Below are positions 9,982-19,510 of a stretch of 64,000 bases of DNA, piece after piece. The stretch's first letter is position 1. Every line of letters starts with the position of its first letter. The position numbers and the translations under genes are program-made. This DNA comes from Scolanthus callimorphus (Eukaryota > Cnidaria > Anthozoa > Actiniaria > Edwardsiidae), in assembly GCA_033964015.1 (NCBI GenBank), contig CM066914.1, forward strand, positions 15,641,637 to 15,705,636, in the 5' to 3' direction. A model generated the notes under the pieces. It was not told where the DNA came from. It worked only from the letters and a program-made list of their open reading frames with translations, and ran no database searches.

Positions 9982-12204
9982 ATGGCTGGTGGAACAAGGA
10001 GAGCAGATTCTATTTAGCGGACGTGAATCAGCCAGTAATAGAATACGACGAGCTCATTGGTAAGGGGTCGTACGGCGAAGTTTGGTCGGCGCGTTTGTAC
10101 GGCGAGCGCGTTGCTGCTAAGCGAATCCATGCAATCTTCTTTGAGAGAGACTTCGGCCAAGAAGCAAGAGATTATTTCACGGAAAAATTACAAGAAGAAT
10201 GGGAAGTTCTTAGAAAACTTAGCCATCCGAATATTGTATCCATGATAACTATGCTGTTTCCGGAAAACGAATCTCCTGTCATGGTTACAGAGCTTTTAGA
10301 ATGCGACTTGGAACAACACATCAAAAGCACAGGAGCTATCCCTACCGACGAATGCCTATCGCTAGCATTAGGTATTGCTCAAGGACTAAAATACTTGCAT
10401 AATCTGAAGCCGGAAACTGTGGTTCACAGAGACTTGGCAACAAAAAAATATCCTTTTATCTCAAGAGAAAGTTCCTAAGATTGCAGATTTGGGGCTAGCA
10501 AAAGTTTGCACTCCAGATATGGATCTGTCTGCCACTGCGGCAGTAGGCACCCCCCTGTACGCAGCTCCCGAGTTGTTCCCCATTGTTGTCAGAGCCAACA
10601 CCAAAGTGAAATACGGCCCTAAAGTGGATATCTTCTCATTCGGAGCTGTTGTGATTGCGATGATTGTGGGACACGAGCCTGTTGTTTGGCCACTTAGCTC
10701 CGTTCAAGGTAGTTATTTGTCATTTTACTCGCAATTAAATCCCCTCCCCCCTGCTTTTCCGACCACTTTTCTGGTTCCGTCCATGCAACTGCGCGACCAT
10801 AATATTTATCTACTGATTTGGAGCGCCGCCAAAAGCGTGCGATGAGAATCTTTCCGCAACTTTCGTATGAGGAGGCAGTTCGCGCGGCGAATATTTCTAC
10901 TTTGCAGGAGCGTCGCCAAGGTTATAACAAGCGCGCTTTTTAAGGCCCCGTCCACACGTATCCGGATATTTTTGAATCCGCAACTTTTTCTTTCCGGATA
11001 CGGCTATCGTCCACACGCATCCGGTGAATTCTCAGACAAATCCAGATATTTTTGAATCCGATAACATTTCGGATACGTGTGGATGGTCGAATCTGGTCTG
11101 TGAATTCGCCGGATGCGTGTGGACGATAGCAGTATCCGGAAAGAAAAAGTTGCGGATTCAAAAATATCTGGATTACGTTTGGACGGGGCCTTTAAATCAA
11201 TATACAGTGATTCTAATCACGAGCTTCACAAGCTCCTTCCTCCAGCAAACTAAAAATAGAATTCATGTTCTTGCAGATGGCAGAACAATAAGCGAAGTCG
11301 TTCGTCGACAGCGAGACATTGAGAAGATGGGAGCTCATGTTCTTCAACGCCTGGTTTTGGACTGTTTAAAAGACAAGGCCGATCAAGACCTAATGCAGCT
11401 AGTATTGTAAAGCATTTAGAGACACTGAGAGACCATTTGAACACATCTCAAAGGGAAACTGGAGAAGCGGCTGCGTCCTCAAAGTTTTGGACGAACGTGG
11501 GGGAAAGTAGTTCGTTAGAGACCAAGGAGGGACTGACCGAGAGCGATGGCGATGGACATGATGTTGTTTTTGAAGTTGAAACGATAACTCGCAGACGAAG
11601 CAGGTATGACTACAATTTCAAGATTGTCTTTGTTGGTGAAAGTGGTGTCGGGAAAAGCTGTCTTTTCCAGAATTTGGGCTATCCCAGTTTTGGCAATTAA
11701 TTCCAATGGAGTCACTATGGGTACCGATGTTCATGTAAGAGATGTTTCATACAACTCAAATACGTCCGGTACTCCTTATGGGATACCTGTGGAATGGAGA
11801 GATTTCAGAGTATGATACACAGCTTTTGCGCGGTGCACACGGAGTATTCGTTGTTTTCGATGTAGCCGACGAATCGACATTTCTGCGCCTAAATCTATGG
11901 ATAGCTTTAGCAACTAGAAAAGTGCCAGAAGCAAAACTCCTTCTCGTCGGTAACAAGATTGACTTACCTGATAGACGGGTGGTCTCACAGGAGAGGGCTA
12001 GAGATTTTGGCCGCTGTAAAGGGGCTACCGTATGTCGAAACAAGTGCTGCAAATATTGACAGCGTCATGGATATGTACAAAAAGATGACGCAGTTGTTGA
12101 TTCGTGCTGTGGAGGTCAACGATATTGTTTTGAACGATCCTGAGCCCAACGGCCGCATCAGGCTTAAACCTACCAAGAAGTCCAAGAAATGTTTTTTGTT
12201 TTAG
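9982..12204 (+). pseudogene. Protein kinase fused to a Ras/Rab-like GTPase, broken by about six frameshifts
   Basis: The kinase exon runs to 10708: Gly loop GKGSYGEVW, VAAKR lysine, HRDLA, DLG in place of DFG, APE. A 568-bp intron (10709-11276) contains a MITE. Exon 2 resumes in phase (G|AT) at 11277 with the last kinase helices and reads on, without a splice site, into a GTPase: P-loop GESGVGKS, WDTCGMERF (usually WDTAGQERF), NKID, ETSA, and the lysine-rich end KKSKKCFLF, a possible prenylation tail. Frame changes lie near 10442-10448 (seven A where six fit), 11385, 11690, 11763, 11812 and 12003-12010 (four T where three fit). The only in-frame stops come from these shifts. An ATG at 9982 (MAGGTRRADSI) may be the true start, out of phase with VNQPVIEYDELIGKG by one further shift. 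It is either a young pseudogene or a poorly called locus. Neighbouring exons are nearly free of such errors, which favours decay. The fusion suggests kinase signalling coupled to a membrane-anchored GTPase. Confidence 0.85.
10944..11190. mobile_element. MITE (hAT-like ends) in the kinase intron
   Basis: The ends are GGCCCCGTCCACACG and a complementary terminus ending GGACGGGGCC. The two halves are inverted copies over about 90 bp, sharing words such as GAATCCGCAACTTTTTCTTT and CACACGCATCCGG. The element lies wholly inside intron 10709-11276. Confidence 0.85.
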
Positions 12205-12597
12205 TGAAGGATTAGACCTTTACCTGATTCGACAGTTCTGTGGGTATTTGAGAAAGCTCCTCGGAGGAGGAAATGTAAAATACTTTTTTCTTTTTTTTAC
12301 ACGTCACCCACACTGCCTGCCTCGACTAGCTTTGCTACTTAGCAAGTAACACATCGCGTGCGTTCGATAAATGAAAAAGAAAATGGACAAACAAAGGAAA
12401 CAATTAGAATTCAAATTGAGTAAATCACGGAGAATAGAACCATTATATGATATGCACAATTTTAATGAAATATAAATAAGTTTATATAAACTCACTACTA
12501 CATCCTATACGTATTTCAAAACGGTTGCTCTGTAATCCATGACAACAAATGTACAACGAAGCATGAAACCGTAGAAAAGGTATGATTTATGTTATTT
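12205..12597. other. Non-coding stretch after the kinase-GTPase locus
   Basis: AT-rich DNA with no recognised exon or repeat. It probably contains the 3' flank of the kinase-GTPase gene. Confidence 0.4.
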
Positions 12598-13850
12598 TAT
12601 AATATAGCTACGATATAACGCGCGCTCTGATTGGTCCAAATCTATGCTCTATTTCACCGATAAAGTAATGGTTCTCCCCCGCTATATCATAAAAGCATTA
12701 TAGCACAACTTTCTATAACTTTATTAGTCCGGCGGATTAGCGTAAAAATTGCGCACTTTTGGCTTAAGACACCAAACTTTGCATGTCAATAGTTTTTAGT
12801 AGTTTATTGGCAGCCATCTTTGAATCCTTTGTTATTCATGAGCTCTGCGGCACTTAGTGAAATCTTCTATCGTCCGTGTTTATAGAGTATAGCACAGTAC
12901 TAGGTAGAAAATATCATGTGAAAGTTTCAGAGACAAGCTTTTTACATATTCGACACATGGTACCAATTATCTTGATATTTTCAGAATTTGTTGGTCATTC
13001 TTGAAACATTTTATCAAATCTCAGTCAGGCTATTGTTTTACAATATAAATTATAAACATTCCCATAAACTGGTCGTGACATTTAATAATCACCCAAAACT
13101 CTAAGGAGACGCTCAACCGAAGTCAGTCAAACCAATCCATAGTTCAGAATTAGCAAATGTTGAGCTGCTATGGCTGTGCAGTCTAGAGAACAACTTGAAA
13201 GTTCGCAAAGCTAAGTTCTAAACCTCATTTGAATAACAAAGCATTCAAAATGGCTGCTATTGAGCTAAACAATAGTTCACTCTAAAACCTCCCTAGCTTT
13301 CGCTACGTGCCTCCATATCTACGATTTAAAGTACATTGAAAACTATCACCTGGCAAAAATTGGAGCTTTAGCCTAAAATGCGCAATTTCCTCGAAAATTT
13401 GCTCTAATCCGCCGGACTATATCGGCAATTAGTATAAACCAACTATTGGTCTATTACAAATCCTGCATTCTGATTGGCTGAGCTACTAATGGTCTATTAG
13501 TGATAGACCGTGCCTGGCAAAACCACCACCTTTCTTTGCAAGAAAACTTGAGTTTTTTCAACATAAAATAACGGAATTCATTGCCAAAACCGACAACTTA
13601 TAGTTGGTTTATACTAAAACAATTAGATCTCTCGTCCTCATGTGCTATGATATCAATAGACCATTCGGCCTTCGGCCTCATGGTCTATTCATCATAGCAC
13701 ATTCGGCCTTGAGGTCTAATTGTTAAATAGAGCACTTGTAATGTCGCCTGCGGCTCGTGATTTTACAACGTTCTCGTGTCTCTCCCAACATAACGCGTGC
13801 GCCGATAAAGTCATAGAAAGTTGTGCTCTAATGCTTAATTAAAGTCTTAG
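12598..13850. mobile_element. Second copy of the 280-bp MITE, split by nested elements
   Basis: The outer parts (ATAGCTACGATATAACGCG at the left, GTTGTGCTCTAATGCTTAA at the right) match 6130-6410. Between ACTTTAT and ATAGAGC, where that copy is continuous, this one carries about 1 kb of inserted DNA. The insert comprises a 691-bp TIR element (12727-13417), a fold-back with AGTATAAACCAACTA ends (13431-13617) and a palindromic segment bounded by CAATTAGA and TCTAATTG (13617-13722). Confidence 0.75.
12727..13417. mobile_element. TIR element of 691 bp with TA target duplication
   Basis: The terminal repeats are GTCCGGCGGATTAG and CTAATCCGCCGGAC, with TA on both sides. A weaker inner match (AAATTGCGCA) extends them. 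No reading frame is present. It is inserted into the MITE copy at 12598-13850, and the uninterrupted site is visible in the copy at 6130-6410. Confidence 0.85.
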
Positions 13851-14080
13851 GAGAAATTGGTATGAAGTTGCTACTGTACAACCACTGTACGGACTTTTGT
13901 CTGAGTGTGCGCTTGTGTCGTGTAGACGTGCGCGCGTTACGGGTGACTGCGGACTGGTCGTCATAAACACACCTAAAAGAGGGTCCAGGGAGTCGTTTTC
14001 TCGAAATCGCCCGATATTTTCGGGTATTTTGGGCGAGATTTAGGAGTCCCGAAAAGTGTTTCTCGAAACTCCCAAAACCC

Positions 14081-14375
14081 CCCGATAATGGGGAGTTTGC
14101 AGGTGTTGCGTGACATTTTGAATCTTGATCCTAACAAAATGAAAATACCATATTTGAAAAGAGCTTGCCGAAATTAGAAAAATTAGAAAAAACATTAAAC
14201 CTATAGGAAAACAACCAACTTCCGACGCTCATAACTTCTGTGTTATTTGTCGAAATAACCTCAAATTTGAGGATTTCACACATTTCGGTGAGCTCTTTTC
14301 AAATATGGTGATTTTATTTTGCCAGGATTAAAATTCAAAATGTCACGCAACACCTGCAAACTCCCCATTATCGGG
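14081..14375. mobile_element. Nested 295-bp fold-back element
   Basis: The arm beginning CCCGATAATGGGGAGTTTGC and the complementary arm ending CTCCCCATTATCGGG match for about 85 bp, including CAGGTGTTGCGTGACATTTT. It lies within the 13985-15159 element. Confidence 0.85.
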
Positions 14376-14970
14376 AACCCGAAATCAAAATTATAATTTC
14401 CAAACTTTGCGAATACTTTGCATAAATAAACAATGAAAACATAGGAAACTTATCGATTCGTCGCTGTCAGGGGACAAAGTATATTGCCATGTGGGTATTT
14501 CCATCGATAATGCCAGGAAATTAGATAAATGTGCGAAAAAGCAAGCATTTTGCACCGAATTCTTGTAGATGCATTGGTACTTTGTTTACAACATGTCAAA
14601 CAACGTTTGACAGCCCCTCATCAAATATGACAGGCGAGCTGTCAAGAGAATGAATTTGATTGGTCAAGAAGCGAGATGCTTGCACCTGATTGGTGTATTT
14701 TATCGGGATGGCGGTAAAAGCAACTCGGGAGAGTTACCGGGAAACCATTTCGCGACAAAGAAAGAAAATTTTGGAAACAAAGCAAGACACCTTCATAAAT
14801 GTCTGTTTTACGAGAAGAAACATGCATTTTCGGGGAAATTCAACTTCGCAGGTACTAGAGGGATAAATAAAGTCGCAGAGGAGTGAAAAATCTTAGTTAA
14901 TTTTGCTATTTTTCTTCCCTATTCTGAGGATTTTCGGAAACCCGAAAAAGTTTAGAGGAGAAGGGCTTCT

Positions 14971-15039
14971 CCATCCTCGCGCGCCAGGGTCCTTCCCTCA
15001 CCTCCCCCCAGGGGAGAAGGGCCTGGCGCGCAAGGATGG
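14971..15039. repeat. Imperfect copy of the 79-bp GC-rich hairpin
   Basis: The left arm is identical to that of 16301-16379 (CCATCCTCGCGCGCCAGGGT and onwards). The right arm is shortened and mutated (GGGGAGAAGGGCCTGGCGCG, then CAAGGATGG). The flanks GGGCTTCT and GGGTTTCT may be a decayed 8-bp target duplication. Confidence 0.75.
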
Positions 15040-15159
15040 GGTTTCTCCCCCTCTAAAACTCGGGAGTTTCGAGAAACGCAAAATTCGTCATCCGCACGCT
15101 TTTCGGGTAATTTATCGGGCCCGAAAAGTTTTCGGGTGTTTCGAGAAACGACCCCCTGG

Positions 15160-15375
15160 GGTTTGTTTCCCTAACTGGCACTCATGCGAGCAAAATCTAG
15201 CTCTTTTTAACAAACCATAGGATCCCCGCTCAAGTGGAAATAGTCTATTGATAAATGCTGCTTTGGGAATGGTCATGGTTGAAGCATAGAAAACAATGCA
15301 CTATTTGCTTGAGTGACAAACAAACAATAGCGTGCAACGACGAAGGACCAATGGGCGCAAAGCAACATTTTTAAG
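15160..15375. other. Short non-coding spacer between TIR elements
   Basis: No coding or repeat structure is recognised between the 13985-15159 and 15376-19495 elements. Confidence 0.4.
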
Positions 15376-16229
15376 GTATAGAGCGGATTTCACATGACTG
15401 TCGTGAAAACAATTGGGCAATTCCAGAAAATAAAGGTACCCCCCCCCACGGGCGGCACTAGTTTTTGACCCCCCCATGCATCCAGAATTTCCAAAATGGT
15501 TTACCCCCCGTGCATATAGAATTCCGGGTAGGTTAACCCCCCCTCCCCTTCAGAAATTTCAACTTTTACCCCCCCTCCCCTCCGGAATCCAAATAATCAC
15601 CACCTTGTTTATTATTGCGAGAAAGTAAAAATTTGCGAGAAGGGAAACGTTGCGGAGAAAAAGGCAAAAGTTGCGGGCGTTGTTGCGGGAATTTATTAAA
15701 TTTGCAAAGTAAAGAAAACACAAAAAGCGCTTTATCTTGTTTTAGAATATTAATACAGAGCATGATAGTTTGATTTTGAAGAAAAAAATACCACCGGCAT
15801 TCACAACATCCACTGAATATGAGATCTAAATTTTTAGCGTGTTTAACTAGTAGCTAACTGTCTATTTTGTAAGATTTGAATTGTAGGGGCAAAGAATCGG
15901 ATGATATTATCACGGAAAAACTTGAGACTTTCGCCATTCGATCGTAGGCTATTTACTTGCAACACACATTTTCAAATCGCTTTCTAAAATAATTTTTCAA
16001 AATATAACCAATAGGAAAACACATTAGAATGAGCTAGACCAAGCTTGGAAAGCCTAGTTGTTACTTTTTGCGGATCTTCGAATATTTGAGGCTTAGGAAA
16101 ACCCATATAGAAACTCTAAAAAGGAGTAAAAGAAAAACATGTTATTCAACATGCATTTTACACGTACCATTTTAGAGAAACGTTTATTAAACTATACCGT
16201 GTTGTTCCGGGATTTCATTAGATATGTTA

Positions 16230-16473
16230 GCGCCATACGGTTATGTTATTGTAAGCCCACTATATGTTATGGTCAGCGGACTTGCGACCATGAACCCGTT
16301 CCATCCTCGCGCGCCAGGGTCCTTCCCTCACCTCCCCCCAGGGGGGAGGTGAGGGAAGGACCCTGGCGCGCGAGGATGGAACCCGTTCACGGTCGGCCCT
16401 TTGGCCGCCATGTTGTTAGTAAAGTCACTGTGGTAAATCAACCGACTCGTTGTCCTCATTCAGTTATGGCGTG
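16230..16473 (+). repeat. Direct repeat copy 1, interrupted by the hairpin
   Basis: GCGCCATACGG to GTTATGGCGT matches 18639-18797 almost exactly once the 79-bp hairpin and one 8-bp duplicate are removed. The reading frame over it is not supported as a gene. Confidence 0.85.
16301..16379. mobile_element. 79-bp perfect hairpin insertion with 8-bp target duplication
   Basis: Two exactly complementary 39-nt arms are separated by a single A. The left arm starts CCATCCTCGCGCGCCAGGGT and ends ACCTCCCCCC; the right arm starts GGGGGGAGGT and ends CGCGAGGATGG. It is flanked by AACCCGTT at 16293-16300 and 16380-16387. The paralogous repeat at 18639-18797 has AACCCGTT once (18705-18712) and no hairpin, which shows insertion rather than excision. 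The 8-bp duplication fits hAT-type transposition. Confidence 0.9.
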
Positions 16474-16806
16474 GTGTCCAGCGGTGGGATTCGAAGATTT
16501 CTAATCCCCTGGCCTTCCTAAGGAGAAGTATAATGGTGCTACAAGGGACAATGAAGAAGGTTTTGTACTCGATTTGTACGGTTTACGCCTGGCCGAAAGA
16601 GCCTTGGAAGCAGCTTTTACTCTACACGTGGCAGGGCACAAATGGGACCGTGCCGTGCTCCAACAATTTGATTTAACCCTTTTATTTCCGTTCTTTGATT
16701 TTGTTCACGACGTAAAACAAGATCTACGGCCTGTGGCACACGAATGCCGCTATTTGTGAACACTGCTGCCTTATTTGCATTATTTATTTTGTTTGAGTTG
16801 AGAGTA

Positions 16807-17413
16807 ATGCACCAGTCAATTGACAGCCCCGCACCCCCCCATTCGCGCATTAGCGGGGCATTCACTTTTTGGCAAATGAAAGGCAGTGAGCGCCTCGGTT
16901 TGCGGGGACAATCTGAGAGGTGAATGCACCGTCCCCAGGGTAATAATTAAGAGTGAATGCGCTCCTTGCCCAATGAATTTAGAAGATAACACAAAGGATT
17001 TTTACTCATTGAAAAGAGTCATGTCAATGGTGCCCAGTTTTCAATGCAGCCGCAGCCGATCGCAAAGTGTAATAAAACCATATTTTTCTACTTGCATGTA
17101 CTTTCGCTAGTGTAGATTAAAATTTAATACATGTAATTCAAGTAACAAAAATCTGTATTTGTCGTGTCTTTTGTGAAGTAAAGGGATGTTCATATGGAGG
17201 TGAAGCAGCCCGGAAAGCGGGCTGGTTCCTGTTGTGTTGTGTCCCGGGGAAGAGAGTGACTCCCCGCTCGATGTTCTGTGTGGAAGCCATGAAAGAAAGT
17301 GCATCTCCCGACCAACGGGGCAGTAATGTAGTGTGAATTCTGTACGAAAGCCCCGCTAGTACCCCGCTAATGCGCGAATGGGGGGGTGCGGGGCTGTCAA
17401 TTGACTGGTGCAT
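16807..17413. mobile_element. TIR element of about 607 bp with 53-bp perfect ends
   Basis: ATGCACCAGTCAATTGACAG at the left continues through CCCCGCACCCCCCCATTCG to TAGCGGGG. It is exactly mirrored at 17361-17413. The interior is non-coding. It is nested within the 15414-19270 element. Confidence 0.85.
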
Positions 17414-18638
17414 AAGCAACAGGATCTGGGACCTGTGCAAATGATTCAGCATTGTACCGGAAGTTGTGAAATCTGCCCGCAGACGTTGAGTTTACTTGCC
17501 TTTTCTTGCGATACACAGCGGAAAACAAGGACAACTTACAAAATCTGCTACGGTACAGTCATGACATCTCAACAAGACCTGAGCCACAAGACCTGCTACA
17601 GACAATCCCAAGACCTTAACAACAAGATCTGGTACATGATGGAGATTACACTCTACTGATGAACAATTGTTTTCGTTCCTTTTGCATTTATTTTACCCTG
17701 ATGTGAACACTACTTCTGTGAACCGTCTTCTGCATTCATTCTGTTTATGAACACAACTAATTCCTTTGGAAAACCCAGATTGATGAACACTCACTGCTGC
17801 CTTTGGATTTATTTGTATGAGTATGAGTGGGAGTGGTGGAAATTTCCAAGAAAACCCTGATGTGAACGCTGCCATCGTTTTACTTTTATTTCCTCTCAAG
17901 TGAACAGTCGAAACTCAAGAAGCATCCTGCTAAGTCCTTCCAGCTACTGTCTTTGCTAGTACGAACATTGAATTCAAGTCTGCGATAAGTTGCTAACGAA
18001 CCTGCATCTGTGAAATCTGTGTGACTTTGAGTTTATGGTTCATTGTGAGGCATGGCTTTCGGATAACAAGGACAACAAGATCTGCTACAGCCAATATAAC
18101 AAGCTACAGGATGAACTAGCACTCTAACTTTATTTCTTTTATGCAGATTTACTATTGGACCTTATTCCATATTGCACATAGAACTTTTGCTCATTTTTAC
18201 TCCTTATTCAGTTTATTCAGTCCCGCCTCATGCTCTGCCCCTGCTATTGTATAGTTCTCGTTCATACTTTAGGGTTTTTTTACTCTTTCTTGTACCTGCA
18301 TTTAGCCTGTGTCCGTATTAGTGTTATGTAGATGATAGGAGAAGATATTGGGAAAAAAAAAGTGGTCGCCCCCACCCCCACACACGGTACCACAGGTAGC
18401 CGTGTATGCCTGTGTGTATCCTACTGTAGTTGTGTACGTACACCTGGCCCCTGTACTGTATTGTATCCATGGTTACCCACTCACCGTTGTGAGGGGTGCG
18501 TGTGCCCTATACTTTAGCATGTCATGTAGAAGTTTTTTTGTATAGTCACAGATTGCCTCCCTGTATTTGACATTTACTCATATATTACCAGATGGTGCAT
18601 AGGAAAGCTTTTGTATAGGAAGATGAGGAAAAGAGGTT

Positions 18639-18797
18639 GCGCCATACGGTTGTTATGTTATTGTAAGCCCACTATATGTTATGGTCAGCGGACTTGCGAC
18701 CATGAACCCGTTCACGGTCGGCCCTTTGGCCGCCATGTTGTTAGTAAAGTCACTGTGGTAAATCAACCGACTCGTTGTCCTCATTCAGTTATGGCGT
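18639..18797 (+). repeat. Direct repeat copy 2, with empty hairpin site
   Basis: Matches 16230-16473 without the hairpin. It holds the single AACCCGTT (18705-18712) that marks the pre-insertion site. Confidence 0.85.
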
Positions 18798-19247
18798 AGG
18801 GAAAGTTGCGGCGGGTTTTGGTGAAAGTTGCGCGTCCATGCAAGCTCAACTTATCCCGTATCGCCAACATCCTTTATATTAATTTCAATGTGTGATTGTA
18901 CAAAGTTGAACCTGCTGCGTGATTGAACTAACAGTCGAAATCAGTAGAAAATTATGGAGATTCTGTCTTAGAAGGGACAAGTACGAACTGGCAAGCATTC
19001 TCTATCTATCGAATGGCGGCGAAGACTGTTTTTCCGCGAGTGAAATGACGTTATTTTCTTACTGAAAACGCTATTTTAGCAGACTAAAAAACACGCGAAC
19101 TCCTTCAGAAGTTGGGCATCTTCAGACCCCCCTTGTGACAAGAAATCCAGCTCGGAACCCCCCCCCCCCCCCCCTTGCAATCAGAATTCCGAGCTCTTAA
19201 ACCCCCCCATGCCTTCGGAATTTCCAATGCCGCCCGTGGGGGGGGTA

Positions 19248-19253
19248 CCTTTA
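19248..19253 (-). terminator. First AATAAA downstream of DTWD1, inside a transposon end
   Basis: On the minus strand the nearest canonical poly(A) signal after the DTWD1 stop is the AATAAA in CAGAAAATAAAGGTACC, about 260 nt downstream. It belongs to the terminal repeat of the 15414-19270 element. Use as the cleavage signal is inferred. Confidence 0.4.
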
Positions 19254-19510
19254 TTTTCTGGAATTGCCCATTGCAATTGAGCAATCACTAGCCAATCAGA
19301 ATCGAGAGAAATCACAACTTGCTTCTAAATGGCTTTTCTCTCAGCCAATCACAAGCCGAACCAATTACTAAGTAATTATGCAATTGTATTTACTACAGAA
19401 TTTGATTGGCTGAGAAAAACGAGTAGCCAATGAGAACGCAAAGCAATCGCAATTACATAACAAGTCTAGACAGTCATGTGAAATCCGCTCTATACGTCAA
19501 ACAAGCTATG

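Larger units (their letters stand above)
13985..15159. mobile_element. TIR element of about 1.2 kb with TCTCGAAA-rich ends
   Basis: The left end CCAGGGAGTCGTTTTCTCGAAA-like and the right end (complement of CCAGGGGGTCGTTTCTCGAAA-like) are inverted copies. The similarity continues for about 100 bp through repeated CCCGAAAA and TTTCTCGAAACTCCC words. It hosts two further insertions: a TIR element at 14081-14375 and a hairpin at 14971-15039. No transposase is seen. Confidence 0.75.
15414..19270. mobile_element. Inner TIR element of about 3.9 kb with C-rich ends
   Basis: The ends TGGGCAATTCCAGAAAATAA (left) and TTATTTTCTGGAATTGCCCA (right) are inverted copies. They continue through AGGTACC, a C-run and ACGGGCGGCA, about 44 bp in all. 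Just inside both ends are C-runs broken by CAGAATTTCC/CGGAATTTCC words. It contains a direct repeat (16230-16473 and 18639-18797), a 79-bp hairpin and a 607-bp TIR element. Confidence 0.8.
15376..19495. mobile_element. Outer TIR element of about 4.1 kb
   Basis: The left end GTATAGAGCGGATTTCACAT (and on to GACTGTC) is matched by the exact complement at 19469-19495, giving 27-bp TIRs with TA-containing ends. Nested directly inside is another TIR element (15414-19270). The interior has no recognisable transposase. The right end lies 15 bp from the DTWD1 stop codon, so the DTWD1 3' UTR must run into this element. Confidence 0.8.

Noticed and set aside
16139..16504. 121-codon plus-strand frame
   Set aside because: Runs through the direct repeat and the hairpin insertion; the related copy at 18611-18799 opens only because it is the same repeat.
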